DNA of 64,000 nt from DAOTXS01 sp034435055 (GCA_034435055.1 DAOTXS010000039.1:62001-126000); one strand, 5' to 3'; positions 8,035-17,076 are shown, counted from the stretch's first letter. Notes: generated from the letters alone by a model not told the origin. Numbers and translations are program-made.

Positions 8035-9316
8035 ATTTCACCGGTTTTCCATACCCAGGTTCCGCCAGGAATTTTCCGTTTACCATCACTTGTCTTCCTC
8101 GCAAAAACACCTGCACAATTTTTCCACGCACGCGTGTTCCTTCAAACGGCGACCAATTGCATTTGGTCTGCCACGGTTTTTGTAAACGGTACGCTGCATC
8201 GAGTTTCACGAATACCAAGTCTGCGTCGCTTCCTTCCGCAATTTCACCTTTGGCTTTCAAATTGAACACGCGCGCCGGGTTGCGCGCCGACATCCGCGCA
8301 AGGTCTTGAAGCGATAATCGCTTTTCATTCACCGCGTTCAGCAACAAGGGAAGCATGGTCTCCAGTCCCGGCATGCCCGACGGGGGCTTGCTTGAATTTT
8401 TTTCTTCGAGGGTGTGTGGCGCGTGATCGGTTGCAAACAGATCGACGTGCGCGAGATTCTCCCACAACGCGCGCACGTCTTCCGGCGCACGAAGCGGCGG
8501 ATTGACGATGCCGTACGCGCCGAGCCGGGATTCGTCGTCGGTGCTGAGAAATAAATGATGCGGCGCAACCTCGCACGAAATATTTACGCCGCGCGATTTG
8601 GCTTGCTTGACCAATTCAATTTCACGCGCGGTACTGAGATGCGCGATGTGTAATGGACGCCCGGTTTCTTCAGCGAGAGCGATCGCGCGGCTCACGGCGA
8701 GCGATGCGCTGAGCGGCGGTCGTTTTGCGCTGTGGCGAACCCGGGATGAATCGCTGGCAAAAAATTTCAGCGACTCGTGATCCTCCGCATGGACAACAAT
8801 CGGCAATTGGTGCGGTGCGGTAAAATGCCGGAACGTCGCATCGAAATCGGTGACCAGCAAATCGCCGGTCGTTGCGCCCATATACAACTTGACGCCGATT
8901 GCGCCCCAATCTCCAAGCTCAAAGCTCCCATTCTCTGGCGTCGCTCCGATAAAGAACCCAAAATCACAAACCGCTTTTTCGCACGCAATCTTTCGTTTCG
9001 CTTCCAGTGCTTCGCGCGTCGTCGTTGGTATCGGATTGTTCGGCATATCGAGAAGGGTCGTCACACCGCCGGCAAGTGCGGCGCGTGTGCCGGTTGTCAA
9101 GTCTTCTTTGTGCGTTGCGCCAGGATCGCGCAAATGGACGTGCGCGTCGATCAAGCCGGGCAAAATGTGATAACCGCCCGCATCGATGATTTGCGCATTC
9201 GCCTCGTCGATTGAATTGGCTACGCGCGCAATCGTTTCATCGATAATCAAAATGTCGCCGCGCGCAATGCTGTCGGGTGTAACTATTATTCCGTTGCGAA
9301 TTATCAGGCGATTCAT
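8033..9316 (-). CDS. pyrC: Dihydroorotase
   Basis: A 427-residue type I dihydroorotase. The metal-binding DAHVHLRDPG motif (residues about 58-67), VVHAEDH, IAHLSTAREI and the catalytic ATDHAPHT (near residue 305) are all present. The lysine expected to be carboxylated in this type may lie in GVKLYMG, but I am not certain. It closes carbamoyl-aspartate to dihydroorotate, the third step of pyrimidine synthesis. It is the last gene of the pyr operon and is separated from pyrK by a short tandem-repeat element. Its stop codon lies inside the shared terminator. Confidence 0.95.
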   Translation of the reverse strand: MNRLIIRNGIIVTPDSIARGDILIIDETIARVANSIDEANAQIIDAGGYHILPGLIDAHVHLRDPGATHKEDLTTGTRAALAGGVTTLLDMPNNPIPTTTREALEAKRKIACEKAVCDFGFFIGATPENGSFELGDWGAIGVKLYMGATTGDLLVTDFDATFRHFTAPHQLPIVVHAEDHESLKFFASDSSRVRHSAKRPPLSASLAVSRAIALAEETGRPLHIAHLSTAREIELVKQAKSRGVNISCEVAPHHLFLSTDDESRLGAYGIVNPPLRAPEDVRALWENLAHVDLFATDHAPHTLEEKNSSKPPSGMPGLETMLPLLLNAVNEKRLSLQDLARMSARNPARVFNLKAKGEIAEGSDADLVFVKLDAAYRLQKPWQTKCNWSPFEGTRVRGKIVQVFLRGRQVMVNGKFLAEPGYGKPVK

Positions 9317-9332
9317 TCTGCCTCAGTCATCG

Positions 9333-9421
9333 CAGGGGAGTAAGGGAGCAGAGGAGCAGGGGCGAACGACAAAACATCTCCTCTGCGCCTCTGCTATGTT
9401 CTTCGCGCTCCTCTCCCCTGA
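9333..9421. repeat. Octamer tandem repeat with inverted halves at the pyrK/pyrC junction
   Basis: Four 8-nt units from 9333 (GCAGGGGA, GTAAGGGA, GCAGAGGA, GCAGGGGC) face inverted units (TCCTCTGC at 9380, GCCTCTGC at 9388), and the ends CAGGGGAG (9334-9341) and CTCCCCTG (9414-9421) are exact inverse complements. The last nine codons and the TAG stop of pyrK are read from this element. It belongs to the 7/8-nt repeat class seen at other junctions in this window. Confidence 0.75.
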
Positions 9422-10191
9422 AAGAAATGGACTGCGCCGCTGGCGTCACGATGGACGCGTCCAAATTCCGGCAACTGCGCTAATTCTTTCGCGGTGAAGA
9501 CGGGACCGTCTTGGCAAACCAACTTGCCGCTCAACGTGCATTGTCCGCAAATGCCAAAGCCACATTTCATATATCGCTCGACTGCAAGTTGCGCGGGAAT
9601 ATTTTTTTGCAACGCCTCGCGCATGATCGCGACGAGCATCGCCTCTGGACCGCACGCGAGAATATTCGACACGCGTGCGAGATGCGGGCGCGCGGCATCG
9701 GTTACAAAGCCGGGCGTGCCGCGCGAGCCGTCCTCCGTTGCGGTTTCAACTTGCACGCCAATTTCGCGCATTCGATTTTCATATAACAAATCTTGCGATG
9801 TGCGTCCGCCAATCGCGGCGATGACGGTTCGATTTTGTTTCTGCAATTCGGTTGCCGCAAAGTACAACGCCGCAACGCCATACCCACCGCCGATCAAAAG
9901 CGTTATCCCATCGCCATTCAAATCGAAGCCGCGTCCAAACGGTCCGCGCCAGCCCACTTGCTCCCCCATCTTTTTTTCGTGCAACGCGCGCGAAAAGGGA
10001 CCGACCGCCGCAACAGTAATCGTCAAAGGATCGCGCGCGACCAGCGCCAATGGTTTCTCATCGATGCCGGGAAGCCAAAGCATGATGAATTGACCCGGCG
10101 TCGCGCGTTCAATCGCATCGTCGAGCACGAATGTTTGAGTGTACGCATTTTCAATGATGATTTCTTTGATCGTCACAATGCGTGGAAGCAA
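9394..10191 (-). CDS. pyrK: Dihydroorotate dehydrogenase B, electron-transfer subunit
   Basis: A 265-residue FAD and [2Fe-2S] protein. A ferredoxin-reductase beta barrel comes first, with the NAD-binding IGGGYGVAALYFAATEL next and the cluster-binding cysteines near the C-terminus (MKCGFGICGQC, then CQDGPVF). It passes electrons from dihydroorotate, through PyrD, to NAD+. The start is TTG at 10191, supported by GGGAG 8 nt upstream. The extreme C-terminus (QGRGARRT) is encoded by the octamer repeat and is probably not functional. Confidence 0.93.
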   Translation of the reverse strand: MLPRIVTIKEIIIENAYTQTFVLDDAIERATPGQFIMLWLPGIDEKPLALVARDPLTITVAAVGPFSRALHEKKMGEQVGWRGPFGRGFDLNGDGITLLIGGGYGVAALYFAATELQKQNRTVIAAIGGRTSQDLLYENRMREIGVQVETATEDGSRGTPGFVTDAARPHLARVSNILACGPEAMLVAIMREALQKNIPAQLAVERYMKCGFGICGQCTLSGKLVCQDGPVFTAKELAQLPEFGRVHRDASGAVHFFQGRGARRT

Positions 10192-10208
10192 TCGCTATTC
10201 TCCCAATC

Positions 10209-11147
10209 TCAAGTCGGCAAAACCACACTGCCGCGAAAATCTTCGAGCCGCGCGAAATTGTACCGGCGCATATATTTCTCAATCCCGCGCGTTACTTCGC
10301 CGAACACGTGCAAACCGCGCGTGTAAATCGCGCTGCCGATGCCAACGCCATACGCGCCGGCAATAATCATCTCGATTGCGTCGCGCGCCAGTGTATTCCC
10401 GCCGATGCCGATAATCGGCACGTGTACCACTTGGGCGATGTCGTACACGCACCGCACCGCAATCGGATGAATTGCGGGACCGCTGATGCCGCCGACACGA
10501 TTCGAAATGACCGGCGCGCGCGTATCGATGTCAAGCACCATCCCAGGTCCTAGGGTGTTGATCGCGCTGATCGCATCTGCGCCCGCGCTCACGACGGCTT
10601 TGGCAATTTCGGCAATGTTCGCTTCGTTCGGTGAGAGTTTGACGATGATCGGAATATCGGTGCATTGCTTGACGCGGCGCGTTACTTGTGCGGCGACGTA
10701 CGGCGTCGCGCAAAAAAACTGCCCAAACTCGTGTTCGACGTTAGGGCAGGAAATATTCACTTCGATCAAATCCGGTTCGGCAATCGTAATTTTTTCAGCG
10801 ACACTCCCAAAATCCCAAACCGATTCCGCGAAAATACTCGCGATGACGGCAATCCCTTTTGGCTTGAGTGCGCGTTTGGCGACGCGAATTTCTTCGGCGG
10901 TTGCATCGACGCCGGGATTGGACAGTCCGACGGCGTTGATAAGTCCCGCGCCCCAATCGGCGATAGCGGGATTGCGATAACCCGCGCGCGGTTTGAGTCC
11001 GCACGATTTAGTGACAACTGCGCCCGCACCGGATTCGCCGACGCGAATGAGCAAATCTTCCGACAATCCCAGGATGCCGGACGCCAGGACCGTTGGGTTT
11101 CTAAATCTGACGCCGCAGATTTCAACCGACAAATCAAGTTCGGTCAT
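10209..11147 (-). CDS. pyrD: Dihydroorotate dehydrogenase, class 1B catalytic subunit
   Basis: A 312-residue FMN-binding TIM-barrel enzyme. The catalytic cysteine of class 1 enzymes is seen in VNISCPNVEHE (near residue 134); class 2 enzymes would have Ser here. TKSCGLKPRAGYRNP near the N-terminus and GIGGNTLARDAIEMI near the C-terminus are FMN-phosphate binding. It oxidises dihydroorotate to orotate together with the adjacent PyrK, which confirms the NAD-dependent 1B type. It overlaps pyrE by 4 nt (ATGA). Confidence 0.95.
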   Translation of the reverse strand: MTELDLSVEICGVRFRNPTVLASGILGLSEDLLIRVGESGAGAVVTKSCGLKPRAGYRNPAIADWGAGLINAVGLSNPGVDATAEEIRVAKRALKPKGIAVIASIFAESVWDFGSVAEKITIAEPDLIEVNISCPNVEHEFGQFFCATPYVAAQVTRRVKQCTDIPIIVKLSPNEANIAEIAKAVVSAGADAISAINTLGPGMVLDIDTRAPVISNRVGGISGPAIHPIAVRCVYDIAQVVHVPIIGIGGNTLARDAIEMIIAGAYGVGIGSAIYTRGLHVFGEVTRGIEKYMRRYNFARLEDFRGSVVLPT

Positions 11148-11737
11148 TGCTTGGTCTCGACGAAACTGATGGCTTCTTGAAACTGGGTTTCGCTGATGCG
11201 GTCAGTGGCGCGTAAGATGCGAAGCACATCTCGAATTTTGTAAACCGCAAAGAGCGAATATCCGCGTTGTGCTAATTCTTCCGCGCCGCCTTGCTCGCGG
11301 TCGATCAGCACAACAATGTCGCGCACCTTGAGCCGCGCTTCGAGCAAGGTGGAAATCGCTTCCAATTTGCTTGCGCCGGTTGTGATCACATCGTCCAGCA
11401 CGACGATTTGTTCGCCGGCGTTGAACTTGCCTTCGATGACGCGCTCCGTGCCATAATCTTTTTTCGCTTGGCGCGGATAAATGAGTGGGCGATCCATTTC
11501 CAATGCCACGGCAGTGCCAATCGGCAGCGCGGCGTACGGAATCGCGGCGATGCGGTCAAAGCGAAGCGTGTTCAGCGTTTGTGCGAATGCGCGCGCCGCC
11601 TCGCGCATGATGCCGGGATGCGAAACGAGAATGCGAAGATCGAGATAAAAAGGCGAAAGCATTCCCGATTTGAGTTTGAATTTACCAAACTGGATCGCGC
11701 CGATGGAGTAGAGTTCAAGGATCAGATTTTCGTTCAT
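11144..11737 (-). CDS. pyrE: Orotate phosphoribosyltransferase
   Basis: A 197-residue phosphoribosyltransferase with the PRPP-binding loop IVVLDDVITTGASKLE (about residues 110-125) and an upstream dimer-partner lysine stretch YPRQAKKDYGTE. It joins orotate to PRPP, giving orotidine monophosphate. The ATG at 11737 has GAGG at 5-nt spacing. It lies between pyrF and pyrD, so the operon order follows the middle steps of the pathway only loosely. Confidence 0.95.
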   Translation of the reverse strand: MNENLILELYSIGAIQFGKFKLKSGMLSPFYLDLRILVSHPGIMREAARAFAQTLNTLRFDRIAAIPYAALPIGTAVALEMDRPLIYPRQAKKDYGTERVIEGKFNAGEQIVVLDDVITTGASKLEAISTLLEARLKVRDIVVLIDREQGGAEELAQRGYSLFAVYKIRDVLRILRATDRISETQFQEAISFVETKQ

Positions 11738-11772
11738 GTCAACCTCGTTTTTGCCGCATATTCACGCAGAAA

Positions 11773-12567
11773 TTAAAATCTCGATTGATTGATCTCATCG
11801 CGCGTTTTGATTGCCGCCGCGCGCGCGGCATTGGCGTAATCGTCCCGGTTTGATGCGTACAAAATCGAGCGCGAGGCATTGATGAGCGGGCCTACACCAA
11901 CATCGTTCTTGCCAAACGCGACAGCATCCGCAACACTTCCGCCTTGCGCGCCGATTCCCGGGATTAAGAAAACCGCGCCGGGATTTGCTTCGCGGACGAT
12001 GCGTAGTTGTTCCGGGAACGTTGCGCCGACGACGAGACCAATTTGCGATTGGGGTCGTGCTGTTGCGGCGAACTGCGCGACGCGGGCGTACAGCGGTGCG
12101 GATTCCAGTAGCGCGTCTTGAAAATCGTGCGATGATGGATTGGACGTGTGCGCCAGTAAAAAAATCGCGCGGTCATTATAGTCCAAAAATGGCGCGAGTG
12201 CATCTGCACCGAGATAGGGATTCACCGTGACCGCATCCACGCCGAGTGTTTCAAAAGCAAAACGAGCGTACCCACGTGCCGACGATTCGATGTCGCCAAA
12301 TTTTGCGTCAAGCACAATGGGAATGTCGCGGGGAATCGCGGCGATGGTTTGCGCAAGGTCGTCGATGCCCGGCGCGCCGCGCGCCAAGTAAAACGCAAGA
12401 TTGGGTTTGTACGCGCAGACCAAATCTTTCGTCGCGGCGATGATCGCGGAGTTGAAGGTGACCACATTGACTGCCGATGGAATTTTTGCCGGGTCGGTAT
12501 CGAGTCCGATGCAAAGCCAGGAGTTGTTAAGCGATTGAGCGGCAGATAGTTTCTCTGTAAATGACAT
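11773..12567 (-). CDS. pyrF: Orotidine-5'-phosphate decarboxylase
   Basis: A 264-residue decarboxylase of the longer type 2 group. The catalytic Lys-Asp network is in VLDAKFGDIESSARGYA (K and D near residue 90), and the phosphate-binding loop is IPGIGAQGGSVADA. It converts OMP to UMP. It is separated from pyrB by a perfect 27-bp palindrome. No strong ribosome-binding site is visible before the ATG at 12567. Confidence 0.94.
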   Translation of the reverse strand: MSFTEKLSAAQSLNNSWLCIGLDTDPAKIPSAVNVVTFNSAIIAATKDLVCAYKPNLAFYLARGAPGIDDLAQTIAAIPRDIPIVLDAKFGDIESSARGYARFAFETLGVDAVTVNPYLGADALAPFLDYNDRAIFLLAHTSNPSSHDFQDALLESAPLYARVAQFAATARPQSQIGLVVGATFPEQLRIVREANPGAVFLIPGIGAQGGSVADAVAFGKNDVGVGPLINASRSILYASNRDDYANAARAAAIKTRDEINQSRF

Positions 12568-12581
12568 CGTAATCCATTAGG

Positions 12582-12608
12582 GTAAGGGCGAGGTAACCTC
12601 GCCCTTAC
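12582..12608. repeat. Perfect palindromic repeat between pyrB and pyrF
   Basis: Two 13-bp arms, GTAAGGGCGAGGT and ACCTCGCCCTTAC, flank a single A. The terminal GTA-GGGCG pattern resembles the palindrome at 32866-32922, so both may belong to one dispersed family. In RNA it would form a strong hairpin without a T-tract; it may protect or process the pyr transcript. Confidence 0.8.
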
Positions 12609-12613
12609 GAATA

Positions 12614-13537
12614 TCATCCCAACACTTCCGCGAGCAATGCCATTCGGATGTACACGCCATTCCGCATTTGGCGAAAGTACGCCGCGTTCGGCAGTGCGTC
12701 AACATCGGTGGCGATTTCATCCACGCGCGGGAGCGGGTGCATCACGACGAGTCCCGGTTTCGATTGTTCGACCAACTTGCGGGTGAGGATGTAAAAGTCT
12801 TTGAGTTTCTCGTATTGCTTGATGTCGGCAAAGCGTTCTTTTTGCACGCGCGTCATATACACGACATCGGCTTTTTGTAAACTGCGCGCAAGATCGTTCG
12901 TCTCTTCGACGATGAAATCACGTTCGCGCAGATAGTCGCTCACCTCGATCGGCATCGATAAGGCGGCGGGCGCGACGAACGAGTACTCGACTTTGAAATT
13001 GCTGAGCGCGCGCGCAAGCGAATGGACTGTGCGTCCGTTTTTCAAATCGCCGACGAGCGCGATCCGCAAACCATCGATGGTGTTCTTTTCCGCGCGGATC
13101 GTGTATAGATCGAGCAGCGCTTGCGTCGGATGTTCGCCGGTGCCGTCGCCGCCGTTGAGGATCGGCACGGGCGATGCCTCTGCCGCCACGCGCGCCGCGC
13201 CGATTTCCGGATGACGCATGGCAATCGCATCGGCGTACTGCGCGATGGTGCGAATCGTGTCGGAAAGCGATTCGCCTTTCACCACGCTGGACGCGGTTTT
13301 CGCTTCGGCGACGGAAATCACGCCGCCGCCGAGTCGCTGCATCGCAGCTTCAAACGACAAGCGTGTGCGCGTGCTGGGTTCGTAGAAAATCGTCGCGAGA
13401 ATTTTGCCGTCGAGCAAACGCAAGCGTTCGCCTTGGTCAAGCCGCGCGGCAAATTCATCGGCGCGCGCAAAAAGCCGTTCGATTTGTTCGCGCGAAAATT
13501 GCGCAGCGGTCAAAATATCGACGCCTTTCAAACTCAT
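12614..13537 (-). CDS. pyrB: Aspartate carbamoyltransferase, catalytic subunit
   Basis: A 307-residue transcarbamylase. The carbamoyl-phosphate motif EPSTRTRLSFEAAM is at residues about 53-66, with HPTQALLDLYTI and the C-terminal MHPLPRVDEI typical of the aspartate rather than ornithine enzyme. It commits carbamoyl phosphate to pyrimidines. No pyrI regulatory subunit is next to it. The ATG at 13537 has GGGAGG 6 nt upstream, and it lies 25 nt after a leader terminator, pointing to attenuation control. Confidence 0.95.
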   Translation of the reverse strand: MSLKGVDILTAAQFSREQIERLFARADEFAARLDQGERLRLLDGKILATIFYEPSTRTRLSFEAAMQRLGGGVISVAEAKTASSVVKGESLSDTIRTIAQYADAIAMRHPEIGAARVAAEASPVPILNGGDGTGEHPTQALLDLYTIRAEKNTIDGLRIALVGDLKNGRTVHSLARALSNFKVEYSFVAPAALSMPIEVSDYLRERDFIVEETNDLARSLQKADVVYMTRVQKERFADIKQYEKLKDFYILTRKLVEQSKPGLVVMHPLPRVDEIATDVDALPNAAYFRQMRNGVYIRMALLAEVLG

Positions 13538-13562
13538 TCAAACCTCCCAGGTGAGTTGGTAT

Positions 13563-13599
13563 AAAAAAGACCTTTGAGCGTTACCGCCTCAAAGGTCTT
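13563..13599 (-). terminator. Intrinsic terminator in the pyr leader (attenuator candidate)
   Basis: On the minus strand a 12-bp perfect stem AAGACCTTTGAG / CTCAAAGGTCTT (13599-13588 and 13578-13567) with a 9-nt loop is followed by a run of T. It lies between the pyr promoter and pyrB, where an unconditional terminator would make no sense, so it is probably conditional. A smaller hairpin (13621-13641) lies just upstream of it. Confidence 0.85.
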
Positions 13600-13610
13600 G
13601 CGTTTCAAAA

Positions 13611-13691
13611 TCATACACGCCGCGGACGATTTTCTTCCGCGCGCGGCAGGTTCGATTCATCGCAACGTGTCGTCGAAACATGATGACTCAT
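13611..13691 (-). CDS. Candidate pyr leader peptide, 26 codons
   Basis: An ATG at 13691, preceded by GGGAGAAG, opens a 26-codon frame that begins MSHHVSTTRC and ends at TGA 13613-13611. The stop lies 11 nt before the terminator stem, so a ribosome reaching it would cover the base of the stem. This is the geometry of the enteric PyrL leader, in which coupled translation at low UTP prevents termination. The Shine-Dalgarno spacing is short (3 nt) and such a frame could arise by chance. Confidence 0.4.
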   Translation of the reverse strand: MSHHVSTTRCDESNLPRAEENRPRRV

Positions 13692-13736
13692 CTTCTCCCG
13701 AGCTGAGCGCCATTGCTGGGCGATTTACCGTGCGCC

Positions 13737-13764
13737 ATTATAGCGAGATTGTTCGATTTGTCAA
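13737..13764 (-). promoter_or_regulatory. Strong sigma70-type promoter of the pyr operon
   Basis: On the minus strand TTGACA (13764-13759) and TATAAT (13742-13737) are both perfect consensus boxes with a 16-nt spacer. Transcription should begin near 13730, giving a leader of about 190 nt before pyrB that holds the leader frame, a small hairpin and the terminator. Confidence 0.85.
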
Positions 13765-13783
13765 AAGTATGACCTTGTTCGTA

Positions 13784-13812
13784 TTGACATTTTGCAACGG
13801 GCGTAGTACGCT
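13784..13812 (+). promoter_or_regulatory. Promoter of the GT-C cluster, predicts a leaderless mRNA
   Basis: TTGACA (13784-13789) and TACGCT (13807-13812) are spaced by 17 nt. The first gene's ATG at 13821 begins 8 nt after the -10 box, the same distance as in nfi. It is back-to-back with the pyr promoter. Confidence 0.55.
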
Positions 13813-13820
13813 CCGTGGCA

Positions 13821-14999
13821 ATGAACACGAACGAATTTTCGTTACCGGCGCAAAATGCTAATCGCCATTCGTGGTGGCGTTTTCCCGTTCTGTGCTTCCT
13901 CGTTGCGCGTGTCGTGCTTTCATTGTGGGCGTTCGTCATTCTTCAGGTGATTCAGCCGCCCGCGCCAATCGATGTGGCACGCGGCGGCGCGTTCGTTTAT
14001 CAGACGCTTGATGCTGGGCTGGGATATTACTGGCTCGAGCCGTGGAATCGCTACGACACACATTGGTACCTCAAGATCGCAATCGATGGTTATGCGCCGA
14101 ACGATGGCAGTCTTGCGTTCTTTCCACTTTATCCGATTTTGATTCGCGCCGCCGGTACGTTGATTGGCGGGCAGTGGTTGCTGGCGGCATTGCTCATTTC
14201 CAATTTAGCGATGCTCGGTACGCTGATCGTGTTATATCGATTCGTTGCGGATCAATTCGATGATGTGATCGCGCGCCGAACAATGGCGGGGCTTTTGATT
14301 TTTCCGACGGCCTTTTTTTTCTTTGCGGCGTACACCGAATCGCTGTTCGTCCTTTTTGCACTATTGACGTTACGCGGCTTGCAGAATCGAAATTGGTGGC
14401 GCGCCGGTTTGTTTGCTGGCTTGGCAACACTCACGCGTGCGCCGGGCATTTTGCTCATCGTGCCGATGTTGTACGGGCTGTTTGTTCAGCGCGCGCGGCT
14501 CGCGCATTTTCTAGCGCTTTTTCTGCCGATGATCGGCGGGGCAAGTTATTGGCTGTATCTGACGTTGACATTTGGCGATGTGAATATGTGGGCGCGCGGT
14601 GTTGCGTTTTGGCGGTCGAGCGGATTGCCGGGTCAAAGCATCCTTGCCGCCATTCAACTTGTGTTCACCACCGATTATGCGATTGCCAACAATCTGATCG
14701 ATCTGGCGGCAACGCTGTTTTTTATCGGCATGATTATTGTGGGTTTTACAAAACTTCCGCCGCTGCTCTCGCTGTATTCACTCGCGGTGATTCTCCCCCC
14801 GCTCGTTTCGATTCAAACCATCGTCGCGCGGCTTCCACTGGCTTCTCTACCGCGTTACGGCATTATCGCCTTTCCGATTTTTATCACGCTGGCGCTGATG
14901 CAAATTCATCGACGCTGGAAAATGATCGGCGTAACGCTGGCGTTGGTACTGCAAGCATTGTTCGTGGCGCTGTTTGTCAATTGGATTTGGATTGCGTGA
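13821..14999 (+). CDS. PIG-V-like GT-C mannosyltransferase (first copy)
   Basis: A multi-spanning membrane protein of 392 residues. The first large loop holds NRYDTHWYLKIAIDGY and FFPLYP, the D-x-x-W-Y pattern of the PIG-V (GPI mannosyltransferase 2) family, where the aspartate is expected to be catalytic. Such enzymes transfer a hexose from a polyprenyl-phosphate donor outside the cytoplasm. About nine hydrophobic segments follow. The ATG at 13821 matches the promoter; a GTG at 13815 would add two residues. A second copy with the same core lies at 20926. Confidence 0.82.
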   Translation: MNTNEFSLPAQNANRHSWWRFPVLCFLVARVVLSLWAFVILQVIQPPAPIDVARGGAFVYQTLDAGLGYYWLEPWNRYDTHWYLKIAIDGYAPNDGSLAFFPLYPILIRAAGTLIGGQWLLAALLISNLAMLGTLIVLYRFVADQFDDVIARRTMAGLLIFPTAFFFFAAYTESLFVLFALLTLRGLQNRNWWRAGLFAGLATLTRAPGILLIVPMLYGLFVQRARLAHFLALFLPMIGGASYWLYLTLTFGDVNMWARGVAFWRSSGLPGQSILAAIQLVFTTDYAIANNLIDLAATLFFIGMIIVGFTKLPPLLSLYSLAVILPPLVSIQTIVARLPLASLPRYGIIAFPIFITLALMQIHRRWKMIGVTLALVLQALFVALFVNWIWIA

Positions 15000-15018
15000 A
15001 CCTCTCATCGGAGATGTG

Positions 15019-17076
15019 ATGAAATCACTTGGCTGGCGTGTTGTTGCGATAGCTCTGGCGATAACGTGGCTGTTTCTTGTGACGATGAATTATTACATCG
15101 TCCATAAACCGTTTCATCTGTCTAACGTGCTGGCAATCGGCGAGGTGATTCTGAATTGCTTGGTCGCGGTATTGATATTTACGCTGGCGAGCGGAATCGG
15201 TACACGCGTTTTGCGCCAGTTCACATTTGCATCACGACTCGAGGCGTTAATTTTTCGTGCGGGTGTTGGATTGGCAGTCGTTTCGTTTTCGGTATTCGCG
15301 CTCGGTCTCGCCGGTTTACTTCAGCCCATTTTATTTTGGGTTTTACTTGTCCTCGCGCTAATCTTTTTGCGTCACGACATCTCAGAAAACATTCATCGTC
15401 CGGCGGTGAACGCAGTGTGTCCAACGCGCTGGGAAAAATTTCTCGCCGGGTTTGTTGCTTTAACATTTAGCTTGGCGTTCATCGTGGCGCTCACACCGCC
15501 CATCGAATGGGACGCGCAGTTGTATCATTTGCATCAAGGCAAGTACGCGCTCGCGCTTGGTCGTATCGCCGAACCGCCGGACATTCCAACATTCAATTAT
15601 CCATCGCTCATCGAAATGCTGTATCTTGCCGCGCTCGCGCTCAAGGGCGATATCGTCGCCAAACTTTTGCATTGGGTTTTTGCCGTTCTAGTGGTTGGCG
15701 CGGTGTGGGATTGCGGGCGACGGTTTTGGAACACGCGCGTCGCGTGGATTGCGGCGGCAACGCTGACGGCGATTCCGACTTTTGCAACCGTGATGGGTTG
15801 GGCGTACAACGATGCCGCGCTCGCGCTGTACGCCTTTGGCGCGTTTTACGCCGTCGCAATTGGACACGAAACAAAATCGACGCGCTGGTTCGTTTTGGCG
15901 GGCGTGTTTGCCGGGTGCGCGATGGGCACAAAAAATACCGCATTGATTATTCCGGTTGCGTTAGCGTTATTGATCTGGCGATTCAATCGTCAAGGTTTTC
16001 GTCATGCTTGTATGTTCGGCGTCGTTGCGTTGGCGATGGCGTTGCCGTGGTATCTTCGCAATCTGGTTTTCGTCGGCAATCCCATTTACCCGTACTTCAT
16101 CGGAGGAAAAAATTGGGATGCGTTTCGTGCGGCGTGGGGTACGCGTTGGGGTACGGGTTTATTGAACGAGCCGCTTAGATTACTTTTCGTTCCCTGGGAA
16201 GCAACGATCCTGGGACAAGAAGGTACGGAACTGTACGCGGCGACGCTGGGACCGATCATGCTCGCGTTCATTCCGTTGTTACTGATTGTCGCATCGACCG
16301 GTGAAGAGAAAAACAGTCGCCGCGTTTTGCGTGATGCATTGCTCTTTTCACTGATGGGCTATCTCTTCTGGCTCTTGGGTGTGGCAATGAGCAAATTGCT
16401 TTTGCAATCGCGGTATTTGATTCCGATTTTCACAACGCTTGCTTTAGCCGTCGGCGTCGCGGTCGAACGCTTGCGCTCGCTCGATCTGCGCGCATTCTCG
16501 CTGGCACGATTTAGCAAGATGTTGTTCGGTTTGATGCTAGGTTTGACGCTTGGCGCGCAGGCGCTGGAATTGATCGCGCTGAATCCCGCGCCGGCACTAG
16601 CCGGCTTTGAAGCGCGGGATCAGTATTTGGCGCGTCGATTGTCGCCGCGCGGATATTTTGATGCGATGCAAGCCATTCGGGAATTGCCGCCGCAACATCG
16701 AATTTTGTTCTTGTGGGAGACGCGTAGTTATTACGCGCCACATCCACTCACCGCGCAACCGGATCAGCTCCTCGATGCATGGGCAGATTTGGTTTATCGG
16801 TTTCACAACGCGGACGGCATCGCCGATTATTTGCGGCGCGAGGGATTTACGCACGTGCTTCTCAGCCGCACCGGCCTGGATTTCATTCTGCAATCGGGAT
16901 ATGATCCGATAACGCAAACCGACCTAGCAGTGCTCGAAGATTTTGCCGCGCGCTATTTGAACCCAGTGATCGGCACAACGACACTGCAGATCGATGTGCG
17001 AAACGGCAAACCGGGTGTGCGAGACGCGGAACGAGACCCGTACATCGTCTACGAAATTTTGCCGTCGAGTCGCTGA
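15019..17076 (+). CDS. GT-C/GT39-like membrane glycosyltransferase, 685 aa
   Basis: An N-terminal hydrophobic helix is followed by many membrane segments and, after about residue 540, a soluble extracytoplasmic C-terminal domain of about 145 residues. The loop ALTPPIEWDAQLYHLHQGKY (near residue 155) has the acidic residue expected in GT-C catalysis, and GTKNTALIIP is a common family block. Substrate is unknown; polyprenyl-phosphate sugars are the usual donors. I chose ATG 15019 because GGAG lies 5 nt upstream; a longer frame overlaps the previous gene. Its stop overlaps the next start (TGATG). Confidence 0.8.
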   Translation: MKSLGWRVVAIALAITWLFLVTMNYYIVHKPFHLSNVLAIGEVILNCLVAVLIFTLASGIGTRVLRQFTFASRLEALIFRAGVGLAVVSFSVFALGLAGLLQPILFWVLLVLALIFLRHDISENIHRPAVNAVCPTRWEKFLAGFVALTFSLAFIVALTPPIEWDAQLYHLHQGKYALALGRIAEPPDIPTFNYPSLIEMLYLAALALKGDIVAKLLHWVFAVLVVGAVWDCGRRFWNTRVAWIAAATLTAIPTFATVMGWAYNDAALALYAFGAFYAVAIGHETKSTRWFVLAGVFAGCAMGTKNTALIIPVALALLIWRFNRQGFRHACMFGVVALAMALPWYLRNLVFVGNPIYPYFIGGKNWDAFRAAWGTRWGTGLLNEPLRLLFVPWEATILGQEGTELYAATLGPIMLAFIPLLLIVASTGEEKNSRRVLRDALLFSLMGYLFWLLGVAMSKLLLQSRYLIPIFTTLALAVGVAVERLRSLDLRAFSLARFSKMLFGLMLGLTLGAQALELIALNPAPALAGFEARDQYLARRLSPRGYFDAMQAIRELPPQHRILFLWETRSYYAPHPLTAQPDQLLDAWADLVYRFHNADGIADYLRREGFTHVLLSRTGLDFILQSGYDPITQTDLAVLEDFAARYLNPVIGTTTLQIDVRNGKPGVRDAERDPYIVYEILPSSR

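Noticed and set aside
13537..13730. PyrR-binding loop in the pyr leader
   Set aside because: The best match (around AGACCTTTGAGGCGG) lies inside the terminator stem and misses key positions of the consensus I remember.
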